From Terriglobia bacterium (GTDB lineage: Bacteria > Acidobacteriota > Terriglobia > JAIQFV01): a stretch of DNA of 64,000 nt. The stretch spans positions 186,001 through 250,000 of the forward strand of contig JAIQFV010000001.1 in NCBI GenBank assembly GCA_020073085.1, written 5' to 3'. Made by a program: the position numbers and the translations under genes. Of the stretch, positions 30,016 to 40,332 are shown piece after piece. Under the pieces are notes generated by a model. That model had not been told where the DNA came from. It worked only from the letters and a program-made list of their open reading frames with translations, and did no database searches. Within the stretch, counting starts at the first letter, position 1. Each line of letters starts with the position of its first letter.

Positions 30016-31344
30016 TCACCGGACCTGGATATCCGGCCCATGCTCCAATTCGCGACGGACCAGAAACAAGAAAAGAATTCCCATGACCAGGTACATTCCC
30101 ATGAATCCGAGCAAAGTAAATAATCCATTCCCCGCGGAAATTCCCGGTGACGCCCCGTGCTCAGTGCGGAGCAGTCCAAATACCAGCCAGGGTTGCCGAC
30201 CTACCTCCGCCGTAATCCAACCCGCAGTGTTCGCGATGTAAGGAAAAGGAAAGCTCAATAACAAAACCCAGAGCATCCATTTGGATTGGAACAACTTCCC
30301 TCTCCACAGGAGGAATACGGCCACTAGCAAGGCAGCAATAAAGAGAGTCCCCAGTCCGACCATGATGTGATAGCTGTAGTACAGGAGCGGGAGATTATCG
30401 GGCCACTGGTCGCGGGGGAAAGCATCCAGACCTTTGACCTCCGCCTCCCATCGGCGGTAGGTCAGAAAACTGAGCATTTTCGGAATCACGATCGGGTTGT
30501 CCATCTTCTGCAACACCGTGTCAGGCTGACCGATGACGACCAGTGGGGCTGCAGTATCAGTCTTAAAGAGTGCCTCCATGGCGGCCAGGGTGACAGGCTG
30601 GTGATGTGCCACCAGCCGGCCCTGCTGATCCCCCAACGGAAACAACTGAAGGAAGCTGAAGACAAATCCCGTCACGACACCCAACCGGATGAAGATCTTG
30701 GCCTGTTCGGAATGTTTCCGATCCAACAGATAAAAGGCGCCCACCGCAGACATTACAAAAGCGGCGGTGACGACAGCGCCGCTCATGTTGTGGGCATATT
30801 GCCACCATGCCCAGGGATTCAGAATTAGACCCCAAAAACTGCTCAGCATCAGGGAGCCATCCGCCGCCTGGGTGTAAGCGACCGGATGCTGCATCCAGGC
30901 ATCAGTGGCCACAATGAAAAAGCCCGAGATCCAGGAGCCCAGGAATACCAGAAATGCCATCCACCAGTGCCCCCACCGGCCGAGCCGTTTTTCGCCATAG
31001 AGAAACAACCCCAGAAAAGAGGACTCGAGGAAAAAGGCAAACACGCCCTCCATAGCCAGCGTTTGACCGATCACGCCCCCGGCAAACCGCGAAAACTTCG
31101 CCCAGCTGGTGCCAAACTGAAATTCCATGGGGATCCCTGTCACCACGCCCAGGGCGAAATTGATGGCAAAGATCCGGGCCCAAAAACGGGCCGCCACGTT
31201 GTAACGGTCATCTTTTTTCCAGAGGGCCAGGCTTTTGAGAATGACGATTAACAACCCTAACCCCATGGTCAGTTGGGGGAAGAGGTAATGAAATGTGACG
31301 GTGAACGCAAAGTGCAGGCGATGGACTAAGAGTGCACTCTCCAT
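30016..31344 (-). CDS. cydA: Cytochrome bd ubiquinol oxidase subunit I
   Basis: 442 residues from ATG 31344 (MESALLVHRL), with AGGAGG about ten bases upstream; the longer frame to 31407 lacks family similarity. Heme ligands are visible: His19 in TVTFHYLF, a His in WWQYAHNMSG, and the Met in YHIMVGLGTLF. GWITAEVGRQPW is also conserved. The protein is short, so the quinol-binding Q-loop is of the short type. Inner-membrane terminal oxidase used at low oxygen. Confidence 0.95.
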   Translation of the reverse strand: MESALLVHRLHFAFTVTFHYLFPQLTMGLGLLIVILKSLALWKKDDRYNVAARFWARIFAINFALGVVTGIPMEFQFGTSWAKFSRFAGGVIGQTLAMEGVFAFFLESSFLGLFLYGEKRLGRWGHWWMAFLVFLGSWISGFFIVATDAWMQHPVAYTQAADGSLMLSSFWGLILNPWAWWQYAHNMSGAVVTAAFVMSAVGAFYLLDRKHSEQAKIFIRLGVVTGFVFSFLQLFPLGDQQGRLVAHHQPVTLAAMEALFKTDTAAPLVVIGQPDTVLQKMDNPIVIPKMLSFLTYRRWEAEVKGLDAFPRDQWPDNLPLLYYSYHIMVGLGTLFIAALLVAVFLLWRGKLFQSKWMLWVLLLSFPFPYIANTAGWITAEVGRQPWLVFGLLRTEHGASPGISAGNGLFTLLGFMGMYLVMGILFLFLVRRELEHGPDIQVR

Positions 31345-32004
31345 GATATGTGGGGCCTCCTGAAACCCGCGATGCCGAAGGAGTCGGGTGCCGAGTAGAA
31401 GGGTCAACCGGAATGGGGATCACCGGCCGAAAGAGAGGCACAAATTCTGATGGTGAACACAAAGCCTGAATGAATTAGACATTCCGACTACCCTGAACGC
31501 CGAGGCGTCATTCTGACGTTTGGCAGGTTGGGACGAGGTGATCCGGCGAGCTCGCCCATTAAATGCTCCCCAAGGTGTATAACCATCTCAACATTTTGCT
31601 CGTGACCCTTCCATACCTTCTTCTGGATCCAACCCAATCACGCAGGAGTCTACCCCATCAATTCTTCACGTTCAACCTCCTTTGCGAATCCATGGAGTCG
31701 ATCCGCAATCCGACGGTCATCACCAAAGGTGGTGGGCTGAGATCGGGTTCGTAGGTTCATTACGGGAGACCGCCAAAAAATAATCCGGCTGGAGAAATCC
31801 ACAGAATATTCCTGAAGAATTGAATATGCACCATGTCACCGCGTGTTGACGATTACAAGTGAACTACCCTGCTTGAAGTTGAAAATCTAACGTACACGGC
31901 AGTTAAGATATTGATATTGCATGTGATATTTTCGTTATAGTATAGAAGTATTGGTGGCCTGTAAAAACCCGGGGGACGGGTAGCGGTCCTCAGAAAGGTT
32001 TTAC
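31345..32004. other. 660-base non-coding gap between divergent cydA and kinase genes
   Basis: No open frame here looks like a protein and no tRNA or riboswitch was recognised. It is AT-rich towards its right end (about 31790-31960). Promoters for both flanking operons should lie here; one candidate for the right-hand operon is listed separately. Confidence 0.6.
31917..31946 (+). promoter_or_regulatory. Candidate sigma-70-like promoter for the kinase operon
   Basis: TTGCAT at 31917-31922 and TATAGA at 31941-31946 are 18 bases apart inside an AT-rich stretch; an overlapping TTGATA/TATAGT pair with 19-base spacing is also possible. The histidine kinase start is about 60 bases downstream. Confidence 0.4.
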
Positions 32005-33393
32005 TTGACCACTTCGGCTCTCAGCGGGCAGCAGGTGAAGTTTCGATTGCTGTGGATCGGAATCTTCATCATCATGGTGCTACTCGCCAGTGTGACATAT
32101 CCACCCAACACCCTACCGTTGCGATCCATCAACCGTGTCCTGTTGATGGCAGCGCTCTGGCATCTCCTCGTGTTTTTCACTCCTCTCAGTCAACTCCTTC
32201 GAGGCGGGTTCGACGTGGCGGCGATCTTGGTGGATGTTGTTTTCATCAGCTGGGTCGTTCGGATTACGGGCGGATTTCAAAGTGAGTTCGGGCTCCTGTA
32301 CTTCGTCGAGTTGATTCTCGCAGCCGTGTTCTCCGAACGGCTCCAACTCCTGCTGGGATTCATTTTTATTGAGCTGGGTGTGTGCTCTCCCCTTCTCTCC
32401 TTTCAGGGGCAGGGTCCTTCGGCCTCTGGCTCGGGCTCTGTTCTCATTCGATTAGGCTTCTGGAAAGCCGAAGACCTTTCCGGCCTGGGGGTGCGCACGG
32501 CAGCCCTCGTGGCGGTTTATCTCATCGGGTTTGTAGGAAAAACCATGAAGGAACGGGGATTCGCCCAGGGATCCCGCCTGGTCATTGCCCCGCCCGGAAA
32601 AGGTTCTTCTCCTTCCCCGATGACTGTTCCCATGGTAGAATCCCCGCGCAAGAACTCGAAGGGAGTGTCTGCCGTTGGGGAGCACCTTTCGATCATCTCG
32701 CACGAACTTCGGTCGCCGCTGACCATCTTGCGCGCGTACACCGACCTGCTCAAGGACCCGCACCGAGGAACCAGCACTGAAGACATCGTTTCGAAAATCG
32801 ATGAAGAAGTGACCGAACTGTCCGAAATGATTTCGAACCTGGATGCGATTGTTGACGAGAGAACCGCTCCTGAGACGGAAGCCCTCAAGACCGTTGATCT
32901 CGTGACCTTGCTCAAGTCCCAGGTGGACCGGCACAAATCCCTGAGCGCCTTACACAACTTCCTCTTCCAGTCCCGGCGGGCCGAGGTCGAGGTATACGGA
33001 GACCGGAACAAACTGGCCCGCGCCTTCAGCAACCTGATCAGTAATTCCGTCAAATATTCACCAGAAGGGGGCTATATTGAAGTGGGGATTGACATCCAGG
33101 AACGACGCCATCTGGATTTCTTCGCCACCCCGCCTCGCTCCACCAACCCTTCCCAGCTTTTCGCCGTGGTGAGAGTGATCGACACTGGAATCGGAATGTC
33201 GCTGAAGTCGATATCCTCCGCATTCGAGAAGTTCACGCGGGCCGAGAGTGAGCGGACCCGAGGGATCGCCGGCACCGGGTTGGGTCTTTATTTGAGCCGC
33301 AAGATCATCGAGCAACACCAGGGGGCTATCCATCTGGAAAGCGTCGAAGGTCGCGGAACCACGGTGACAGTGGCCCTTCCGCTCTCCATCTGA
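32005..33393 (+). CDS. Membrane sensor histidine kinase
   Basis: 462 residues from a TTG start with AAAGG upstream. Residues about 13-180 contain five or six hydrophobic segments with no large periplasmic domain, so sensing is probably within the membrane. The phospho-acceptor His233 is in SIISHELRSPL. The ATPase domain has the N box (NLISNSVKYSPEGG), G1 (DTGIGM), F (FEKFTR) and G2 (GTGLGLYLS). The next gene is a lone receiver domain ten bases downstream, so phosphate should pass there. Confidence 0.92.
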   Translation: MTTSALSGQQVKFRLLWIGIFIIMVLLASVTYPPNTLPLRSINRVLLMAALWHLLVFFTPLSQLLRGGFDVAAILVDVVFISWVVRITGGFQSEFGLLYFVELILAAVFSERLQLLLGFIFIELGVCSPLLSFQGQGPSASGSGSVLIRLGFWKAEDLSGLGVRTAALVAVYLIGFVGKTMKERGFAQGSRLVIAPPGKGSSPSPMTVPMVESPRKNSKGVSAVGEHLSIISHELRSPLTILRAYTDLLKDPHRGTSTEDIVSKIDEEVTELSEMISNLDAIVDERTAPETEALKTVDLVTLLKSQVDRHKSLSALHNFLFQSRRAEVEVYGDRNKLARAFSNLISNSVKYSPEGGYIEVGIDIQERRHLDFFATPPRSTNPSQLFAVVRVIDTGIGMSLKSISSAFEKFTRAESERTRGIAGTGLGLYLSRKIIEQHQGAIHLESVEGRGTTVTVALPLSI

Positions 33394-33403
33394 GGAGAAT
33401 GAC

Positions 33404-33790
33404 TTGGACAACAAGAAAATCATTGTCGTGGACGACGAGGCGGGGGTTCGAGAGGCCGTGGCCACCGTGCTGTCGGAAGAGGGCTACGCCGTTCTCGAGG
33501 CCGGAGATGGTACGAGCGGTGTGTCGCTGGCATTGCGGGAGCGTCCGGCGCTTGTCATACTGGACGTTCTCATGGAACCCATGAGCGGTTGGGAAGTCTG
33601 TCGCATTCTCCGCCAGATCAAGGAGCTTGCGGACACGCCGGTTTTGATGTTGACGGGGAAGCAGGACGTGAAAGACAAGATTACCGCCATGCAGGTGGGT
33701 GCCAACGACTTTCTGCCCAAGCCGTTCCGAAACGAGGAGTTGAAGCGGCGCGTGGAACGGCTGGCCTGTGGGGCGATTTTAACTTACTAG
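33404..33790 (+). CDS. Single-domain response regulator
   Basis: 128 residues consisting only of a receiver domain: acidic pair Asp10-Asp11, phospho-acceptor Asp54 (LVILDVLMEP), Thr in LMLTGK and Lys in LPKPF. No output domain, so it must act through protein contacts or as a relay. The start is TTG with GAGGAGA ahead. It sits between the histidine kinase and the EAL protein, which suggests control of c-di-GMP turnover. Confidence 0.92.
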   Translation: MDNKKIIVVDDEAGVREAVATVLSEEGYAVLEAGDGTSGVSLALRERPALVILDVLMEPMSGWEVCRILRQIKELADTPVLMLTGKQDVKDKITAMQVGANDFLPKPFRNEELKRRVERLACGAILTY

Positions 33791-33804
33791 GCGGAGGGGT
33801 GGAT

Positions 33805-35166
33805 TTGAAGAAAGACGACGCCGGCCGGTTGAACCGTCAGGGTTGGAGCGAAGCCCATGTACCCAGTCCTTCAGACCTCGCCCTGAATACCTTGACGGTC
33901 CTGGAGTGCGGCACTTGTGATCTGCGGCAGACGACTCTCGATTCCGTGACGGGGTTTCCCACCATACCAACCCTGAAGGTGGATGTTGACCTGTTGTTTG
34001 ATACTCATCCCCGGGTGGGAGTGATTTACCTGCAATTAGGCAAGTTCAGCGGGCTTGAGAGCGCCTATGGCTGGGAGTTGTTCGGGGAGATCCTGCACAT
34101 CGCGGCCGCCTCGATCAAGACCTGGAGCGTGTCGGGCGAGTGGAAAGATCGCATCCTTTCCATCCACTTCAACAACGTGGATGGATTTTATCTCGTAGTA
34201 ACGATGAACGGTCTCAAGTCAGAGACACCCCATCTCCTGCTGGAACTGCTGGCACACCAACTCCGTGACCTCGTGTACAACGCCTTATGCGCCGAATTCG
34301 GCCGCAACGTCATCGACCTCCTGGGAGTTTTTCAATACTCCATGAAATTGGAGCATGACCCGCGGGTGCGCGTGAGCCGGCAATTGCACCGGGCCTTCAA
34401 GGACACATCACGACTGGTGAACCGCTCGGAGCGCAAGGAACAAGACGCCCTGGAACAGGAAGTACGGAATATCATCACACAACGGATCATTCACACGGTG
34501 TTCCAGCCCATCGTCCATCTGGCGAGCCAGCAGCGCGTGGGCTACGAAGCGCTCACGCGAGGCCCGGAAGGCAGTCTCCTGGAAAACCCCGAACCGCTCT
34601 TCGCCGCCGCGCGCGACAACTCGTTACTGATGGAGTTGGAATCGATCTGCCAGGCCTCGGCGTTTGATTCCATCCTCGCCTTCAAACCGCAGGGCCGTAT
34701 TTTTGTCAATACCTCCTCCAACTTCATCACGCATCCCCTCTTCCACAAGCGGCTCAAGGAGACTGTCCTCAAGAAGCTCGTCCCCTCGCTGGTCTTTGAG
34801 ATCACCGAAAAGGAAGCCATCGAGAACTACCAGGATTTCAGGAATGCGATCGACCCCGTCCGCAAAGCAGGCGTCCGGCTGGCCGTCGACGATGCGGGGT
34901 CCGGCTATGCCGACCTCGAATCCATCGCCGAGGTCCGGCCCGAATACATCAAGATTGCCAATTCCATTACCCGCAATGTTTCCCACGACCTCATCAAACA
35001 GGAGATCGTCTCCAGTTTCCTCGGGCTCGCCCTCAAACTCCGCTCCACCGTCATCGCCGAAGGCATCGAAACCCGGGAAGACTTTCATGTCCTGAAACGC
35101 CTCGGGGTAGAGTATGGACAGGGCTACTTCCTCGGACGCCCGGCCCAACTCGTGAAAGCCAGCTGA
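33805..35166 (+). CDS. Degenerate GGDEF plus EAL c-di-GMP phosphodiesterase
   Basis: 453 residues from TTG 33805, preceded by GGAGG at seven bases; the longer frame starting in the receiver gene is a shadow. Residues about 45-210 resemble a GGDEF domain, but the signature loop reads FNNVDGFY, so cyclase activity is unlikely. Residues about 215-450 are an EAL domain with YEALTRG, FVNTSSN, EITEKEA, AVDDAGSGYADL, YIKIAN, AEGIETR and GQGYFLG: the metal- and base-forming residues are mostly kept, so hydrolysis of c-di-GMP is plausible. No membrane segment. Co-transcribed with the kinase and receiver. Confidence 0.86.
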   Translation: MKKDDAGRLNRQGWSEAHVPSPSDLALNTLTVLECGTCDLRQTTLDSVTGFPTIPTLKVDVDLLFDTHPRVGVIYLQLGKFSGLESAYGWELFGEILHIAAASIKTWSVSGEWKDRILSIHFNNVDGFYLVVTMNGLKSETPHLLLELLAHQLRDLVYNALCAEFGRNVIDLLGVFQYSMKLEHDPRVRVSRQLHRAFKDTSRLVNRSERKEQDALEQEVRNIITQRIIHTVFQPIVHLASQQRVGYEALTRGPEGSLLENPEPLFAAARDNSLLMELESICQASAFDSILAFKPQGRIFVNTSSNFITHPLFHKRLKETVLKKLVPSLVFEITEKEAIENYQDFRNAIDPVRKAGVRLAVDDAGSGYADLESIAEVRPEYIKIANSITRNVSHDLIKQEIVSSFLGLALKLRSTVIAEGIETREDFHVLKRLGVEYGQGYFLGRPAQLVKAS

Positions 35167-35525
35167 GAAAGCTCACCAAGGGTGCCCTCCTCCCGTCCTT
35201 TCGGGCCGATGAGGTGTGCAATCGTGAAGCGTGGAGACCGGTGTAATCGGTTTCGATTCCCTCCTGTTCGAACCGGTCATGGCCGCGCGCCTTTTACCAA
35301 CATGGGATGGCGCGAGCCGTCTCCCTCCTGTTTTTCAAGAAATGGATTCCTGGTGGGGGAATGAATGCTTAAACGCGGTCTCTGATGCGTGGCCATGGGG
35401 CCAGGGCGAAGAGGCCAGCGCCCACGGGGCAGGCAACCGAGCCTGAGCCCGCACGAGGTCCCATTATCAAAACTCCACCGCCCTTGCGGACTGACACGAC
35501 CTGCCGGGCGACGGGCCGAGGGTTC
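35167..35525. other. Non-coding gap between convergent genes
   Basis: About 360 bases between the EAL gene and the radical SAM gene, whose ends face each other. No convincing gene and no strong terminator hairpin were seen. Confidence 0.5.
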
Positions 35526-37073
35526 CTAATGGGCCCTCATCGACACTCTGACCTGGAGCTTTTTTTGGCGGTAAAAACGGTTGAAAACATTGGCTGCGGT
35601 TTTGATAAGGATCTTGGTCGAAAATCCCATGTTCTTGCGGCGAACGCTGTCGGCCGCCATTCCATATCCCGCATAGGCCCCGCGAAATGCCAGGCAGGCG
35701 AACAAGTAGGCCATCTTCCCGCCCCATGACCACCTCCGGGCTCTCCCGCGCCGGGTCCGCTTAAGGCTCTCCCGGATGGAATAGAAGCTGTCCCAGCACT
35801 TCTTGTTCTCGGCGTGCAATTCACTCATGGTGATGTTCTGGTGTTTGACAATGTCGACCGGCCTGAGCGGCTTTAGCCAGTACCGGTCCTGAAGAATTTG
35901 AGTGGTATGTTTCGCAACGAAATCCGGTTTCCCCCGGTACTTCTTGTCGTTCATCATCTCATAAAAATCTTTGGTCCCGGGATAGGGATTAAACACCGTA
36001 AACTGCGCAAACAGCGTACCTGACTCGGTGGCAAACTTCCGCATCGTCCGGATGGTCTGGACGGTATCGGATTCAAGCCCGCTAATGATCGAGCTCAACA
36101 CGTAGATCCCGCAATCCTGGATCCGCTGAATGGCCTCCACCATTTCTTGTCCGATGGGATTCCACAGCTTCCCGACACTCTTGAGGCCTTCTTCGGAGAA
36201 TGATTCGACTCCGATCAGCGCCGTCCGGATTCGCATCTTGTGGTACAGGGCCTGTAGGTACTCTTCATCCGAGGTCGCCTCGGCGGTCATTTGGGCGAAG
36301 GCGAACATGTCGCGGGGGACGTTCCGATCGTACTCGTCAAAAAACTTCAACCGGTCCTCGCGGATTTGCTCGAGCTCCTTCCGTTTGTTTTCTCCCGGTT
36401 CACGGGCGATCCGGCCCAGGGTCGACGGATTGAAATTATCGTCCGCGAAAACGATGTATCGAAATCCCAGGTCATACAGCTCATTGACTTCCTCGATAAC
36501 TTTGTCACTCAAGCGCTGGCGCGGCTGGCGTCCTTCGGTCACCCAAACGGAACAAAAACTGCAATTCTCAGGACACCCCGCCACCGTCTGCACCGTGGGA
36601 AAAATGTACTTGGCGGGGTCGAGAAGATCCCATTTCGCTTTCAGCATCGCGTCGCCGGCCACCCGGCCCCCATCGTACTTTCGCCGCAAATTATTCTCGA
36701 CCGCATCTTTGACGACCTGACCCCATACGACTTCTCCGCTGCCCGTGACAACTGCGTCGGCCCCCATTTCAAGCGGTTCCTCCGGGAAGATCGTGGCGTG
36801 TATGCCCCCCATGATCACCTTGGCGCCCCTCGACTTTGCCTCTCTCATGACCCGATACCCCGGGATACAGTTGCCCGTCGTGATGCCGATGCCGACGATA
36901 TCTCCCGGGCGAACATGTGCCGGATCAAATTGCTCAATGGACTCATCGACGAGTATGGGTTCACCGACAAGCTCCCCAGGCGTCGCTTGCGCGATGACAT
37001 AAAGCCATCTTGGAGTAATGATGCTGTAGCCCACAGTAGACATCGAAGGATTCACCAGGATCACTCTCGCCAT
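35526..37073 (-). CDS. B12-binding radical SAM protein
   Basis: 515 residues from ATG 37073 (MARVILVNPSM), with GGAG about seven bases upstream. Residues about 1-130 form the cobalamin-binding-like Rossmann domain (GGIHATIFPEE). The radical SAM cluster site is Cys167, Cys171 and Cys174 in GCPENCSFC. The C-terminal 200 residues, with two short hydrophobic stretches, are of the type seen in B12-dependent methylases of lipids or hopanoid/carotenoid substrates, but substrate is unknown. Stand-alone gene. Confidence 0.85.
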   Translation of the reverse strand: MARVILVNPSMSTVGYSIITPRWLYVIAQATPGELVGEPILVDESIEQFDPAHVRPGDIVGIGITTGNCIPGYRVMREAKSRGAKVIMGGIHATIFPEEPLEMGADAVVTGSGEVVWGQVVKDAVENNLRRKYDGGRVAGDAMLKAKWDLLDPAKYIFPTVQTVAGCPENCSFCSVWVTEGRQPRQRLSDKVIEEVNELYDLGFRYIVFADDNFNPSTLGRIAREPGENKRKELEQIREDRLKFFDEYDRNVPRDMFAFAQMTAEATSDEEYLQALYHKMRIRTALIGVESFSEEGLKSVGKLWNPIGQEMVEAIQRIQDCGIYVLSSIISGLESDTVQTIRTMRKFATESGTLFAQFTVFNPYPGTKDFYEMMNDKKYRGKPDFVAKHTTQILQDRYWLKPLRPVDIVKHQNITMSELHAENKKCWDSFYSIRESLKRTRRGRARRWSWGGKMAYLFACLAFRGAYAGYGMAADSVRRKNMGFSTKILIKTAANVFNRFYRQKKLQVRVSMRAH

Positions 37074-38059
37074 GTTTCGCTCCTTACTTAGTGTGCCCAT
37101 TTTGGGGATCCACTCCGTTCAGTGAGGTCGAGGATCCTGAGATCGGCCAGCCTACACCTCGGCCCCTCAAACGGTGCTTGATGGCTACCCTCGTGAATGA
37201 TCAGGCTCTCACTTTGAGTTCTATGTTCAAGGCCTCACGCTCGGGGAAGTAGAGATATGGCCCTCCGATTCCGTCCGCTAGGTCATCACGGCAGAACGTA
37301 GAGGATGCGCTTCCTCAAGCCTTAACTTAAAGGCCCAGCCTTGGAACGACTGGGCCGGCCTATTTACTGTTCACTAGCGTCGCAGCTTAACGAAGGCCCG
37401 TGCCAACGCAAGTGGGTGCGTACGAGTGACAAAGAGGCAGGTCGGATCCAATAGGGAGCAGAAGGTGAGTGAGCGGGTGAAGATGTACGAGCAGGCAAAA
37501 AAGTCGGCGGTCCGAGGACCAAATCCAGACCTCGCCGCCGAACAGCCCCGGCATCATTCCAACAACGGTTGCGCCACTTCCGAAACAGGGGGGCCAAAAA
37601 ACAAAGAGCTGCCGCCACAAGATTCGCCGCGCCTCCGGCGTTGCGCGCAACATCGCGCATCTCCTCCCGGAAAACATCCCCTCGGTCGACAGTTTCGACC
37701 CGGGGCACCGGAAGGTACCATGCTTGCCACAAGTGGACAAGAAACCTGAAGCCCTGTCGCTTCATCGAAGGCAGTGTAGCATTCCGAATTGTTTGAAAGC
37801 AAGACCATCCCAACATGTGTTCAATTTTGACCACTCGGGATCCTTCGTCCGCAGTTCAAGATTAGTGAGGAGAGGAGATCCCGTGGCACTTCCCACCGGG
37901 GAATCCGGCCTTCCCCTCAGGATTACCCTGGATTGTCCCCGATGAATCACACCCGGATCCGGAAACTTGTCCCTTGGGAGAACATGATCGGGGGTGCGAA
38001 CTCGACGCCGCGAGTACACAGAACCGCCGACCCGCTGAGGGGAATTCGAGCCATTTTTC
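37074..38059. other. Long region without a convincing gene
   Basis: Nearly 1 kb. A 157-codon minus-strand frame at 37364-37834 has irregular composition, overlapping frames on both strands and no ribosome binding site, so it is not called. GGCCCAG at 37332-37338 pairs with CTGGGCC at 37350-37356, a weak hairpin without a clear T-run. No RNA gene was recognised. Confidence 0.5.
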
Positions 38060-39397
38060 TTATTTGGGGAACAGCCTGGAATATACCCTCTGACTCGCGC
38101 TCTTGCCCAGGTAAAGAAGTGGGCCGAGGGCAATAAGGACAGCGCCGAGACTCAATGTGTTGATTGGCCCGAGTTTTTCTCCATAGTTGCGGATCACCGT
38201 CGCCCCAATCAGCAACAGCGGAAATACCCCAACGGTGATGACACCAAAGAGCCGGCCGGGAACCCGGTACGGCCGATCGAGCCCCGGTTCTCTAATGCGA
38301 AGAAATACCAGCGCGGCGAATTCAAGCAGGATGCTCATTCCGGTCAGGAGCACATCCAACATCACCACCCTCTCAAACCCGAGACCCAGGCAGAGTCCCC
38401 ATACACACGCGCAGGCGATAATCGCCACCGTCGGCACCCCGGTCTTCGGACTGCAATAGGCAAAAACCTTGGGCAGGAACCCATCCTCCGCCATCACGGC
38501 CGGCAACCGAGAAAGGGACATGACAAGGGCATTGAATGAACCTACCGCGGCGACTGCCCCGGCCACCATGAGGGCTGCGGCCAATCCGTCTCCCCCGAGT
38601 GTCCGGGCGATATCGACCCATCCCCCCGTGCTCCACGCCTCGAGAGGAATTCCAGTCCTAGCCAAGGCCGCAACGGGGATGACATAGGTCAGCGTGACGA
38701 GGATGCACGAACCCAGCATGGCCAACGGATACGTTCGTCGGGGCCGATCGACTTCCTCGGCGATGGTCGAGGCATTGTCCCACCCCATATAGTTCCACAT
38801 CGAAATGAGAATCCCGCCCAGAATGTCGAGATGGTTCATTGAAACGGGGGCGGTTTGGATCCCCTCATGATGATGCAACCCATACCCTACCACCAGCAGG
38901 AACGGACTGAGGATCGCCACGGTCACCCCGATAGATCCTCGGCCGACCGCGACCGCCCCCTGCAGATTCCAGAGGACACAACCCACGATCATCGCAACAC
39001 CGATCAACAGAGGGATGTGGCCTCGATCGAGGACAGGCCAAAATCTCACCACGTACCAGGCAAACAGAGTGGGATAGATGGCCATGTCAAAAACGCTGCC
39101 CACAAAACTCAGCCAGGCCTCTTGAAATCCCCAGAAGGGGCCCATGGCCCGGGAAACCCAAACATAGAAGCCCCCCTCCTTGGGCAAAGCGCTCGCCAGT
39201 TCACTCACCATCATTGCCGTGGGGACACCCCAGAGCAGGGGGGTGAGCAGGAGAGTTACAATCGCCCCGAAATATCCGGCCTTTTGGACCAGGTCCTCCA
39301 GCCCAAACGGCCCGCCACAAACCATGCAATAAGTTGCAGCGATCAGCGCGAGGAGAGAGAGCTTCCTGGGTTTGTTCATGATCCGGGAGTGGGTCAT
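38060..39397 (-). CDS. APC family amino acid permease
   Basis: 445 residues from ATG 39397 with AAGGG upstream; the frame extends another 300 bases but that extension is not protein-like. About twelve membrane helices. GGPFGLEDLVQKAG near the N-terminus occupies the position of the APC helix-1 motif, and LPKEGGFYVWVSRAMGP is the conserved helix-2/loop sequence. It probably carries amino acids or amines across the inner membrane by exchange or symport. Substrate is unassigned. Confidence 0.85.
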   Translation of the reverse strand: MTHSRIMNKPRKLSLLALIAATYCMVCGGPFGLEDLVQKAGYFGAIVTLLLTPLLWGVPTAMMVSELASALPKEGGFYVWVSRAMGPFWGFQEAWLSFVGSVFDMAIYPTLFAWYVVRFWPVLDRGHIPLLIGVAMIVGCVLWNLQGAVAVGRGSIGVTVAILSPFLLVVGYGLHHHEGIQTAPVSMNHLDILGGILISMWNYMGWDNASTIAEEVDRPRRTYPLAMLGSCILVTLTYVIPVAALARTGIPLEAWSTGGWVDIARTLGGDGLAAALMVAGAVAAVGSFNALVMSLSRLPAVMAEDGFLPKVFAYCSPKTGVPTVAIIACACVWGLCLGLGFERVVMLDVLLTGMSILLEFAALVFLRIREPGLDRPYRVPGRLFGVITVGVFPLLLIGATVIRNYGEKLGPINTLSLGAVLIALGPLLYLGKSASQRVYSRLFPK

Positions 39398-40332
39398 CGA
39401 AGTCGTGCCCTTTCGATGACTATTGACTGGTCTCGCAACACATCGTCCTGAATTGACTCTCCGGGATGAATCCATGGACTGCCGGGGCGCGCCTGTGGAG
39501 GGGGATGTCAACATGCGGTCGGCCCGCCCCCTCCCCCGCGTCAAAACCCTGCCAAACAGGCACATGAAATGGGATGGATCAAGCCTCCCACCGGGAAACC
39601 ACCAAATTCCGGATGCGAAAGTTAGCACCAGTCCAACAGGGTGTAAAGAGAAGAGAGGGCGAGGAGGCGGACATTCTTCCATTGACGAGGGGAATGAGGC
39701 CCACAACAAGAAAAGGCCGAACGATCAATCGGGCAATAGGTGATTCTTCAGCATTCACAGACGCGCCTTGAGCGCTTACGAGCGACCTCCATCCGTTCAG
39801 TCACCAATCCTTTTCGCAAGATCCCTGGTAACCGATTATTGGCCTCCTTCGTCTCGTTAAGTGTGCGGAGGCTTGCAGATTGTCGCCCCTCATTTCTGGA
39901 GGCAAGGGAAACCCCCATCCGAAACGAAACAAGAGGTTAGGCCGATTCAAACTCTTTCCACTTCAGAAATTGAATGAATACATCCTTAAGCCAGTTCGTG
40001 TAGTGTCGAGTTGGCTGGCCGGCTCTACAAAACCGCGCCAGGACACCACTTTTGGATGAATGCCTTTCCGTCACACTATAGAGTTCACAAGGCGTGTGAA
40101 AAAAAGAGCTAATGGGGACGGAGTTTTCAGACGATAAGATCGCTTCACCTGGTGGCGGTGCCCCTTGGGAGCCGCGGACCGGCGAAACTCACCTTCAGAC
40201 TTCAACGCGGGAAGACGCTTTGGTCAAGAAAAGGACCTTCTGAATTGCTAGACAAAGAACCCACTCCGATCGGTCGGAGTTCCCCTCCCCTTCAAGATTC
40301 ACTTGTACCTATTTATTTCAAGGAGACTTTTA
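39398..40332. other. Long non-coding gap between divergent genes
   Basis: About 930 bases between the permease and the zinc protease. Open frames present are short and uneven on both strands. No tRNA, riboswitch or strong repeat was recognised. Confidence 0.5.

Noticed and set aside
31345-32004. FNR-like site upstream of cydA
   Set aside because: No TTGAT-N4-ATCAA-type palindrome could be found.
37364-37834. Minus-strand 157-codon frame
   Set aside because: No motif, no ribosome binding site, several competing frames on both strands.
39398-39709. N-terminal extension of the APC permease
   Set aside because: No hydrophobic or family sequence; internal start has a ribosome binding site.
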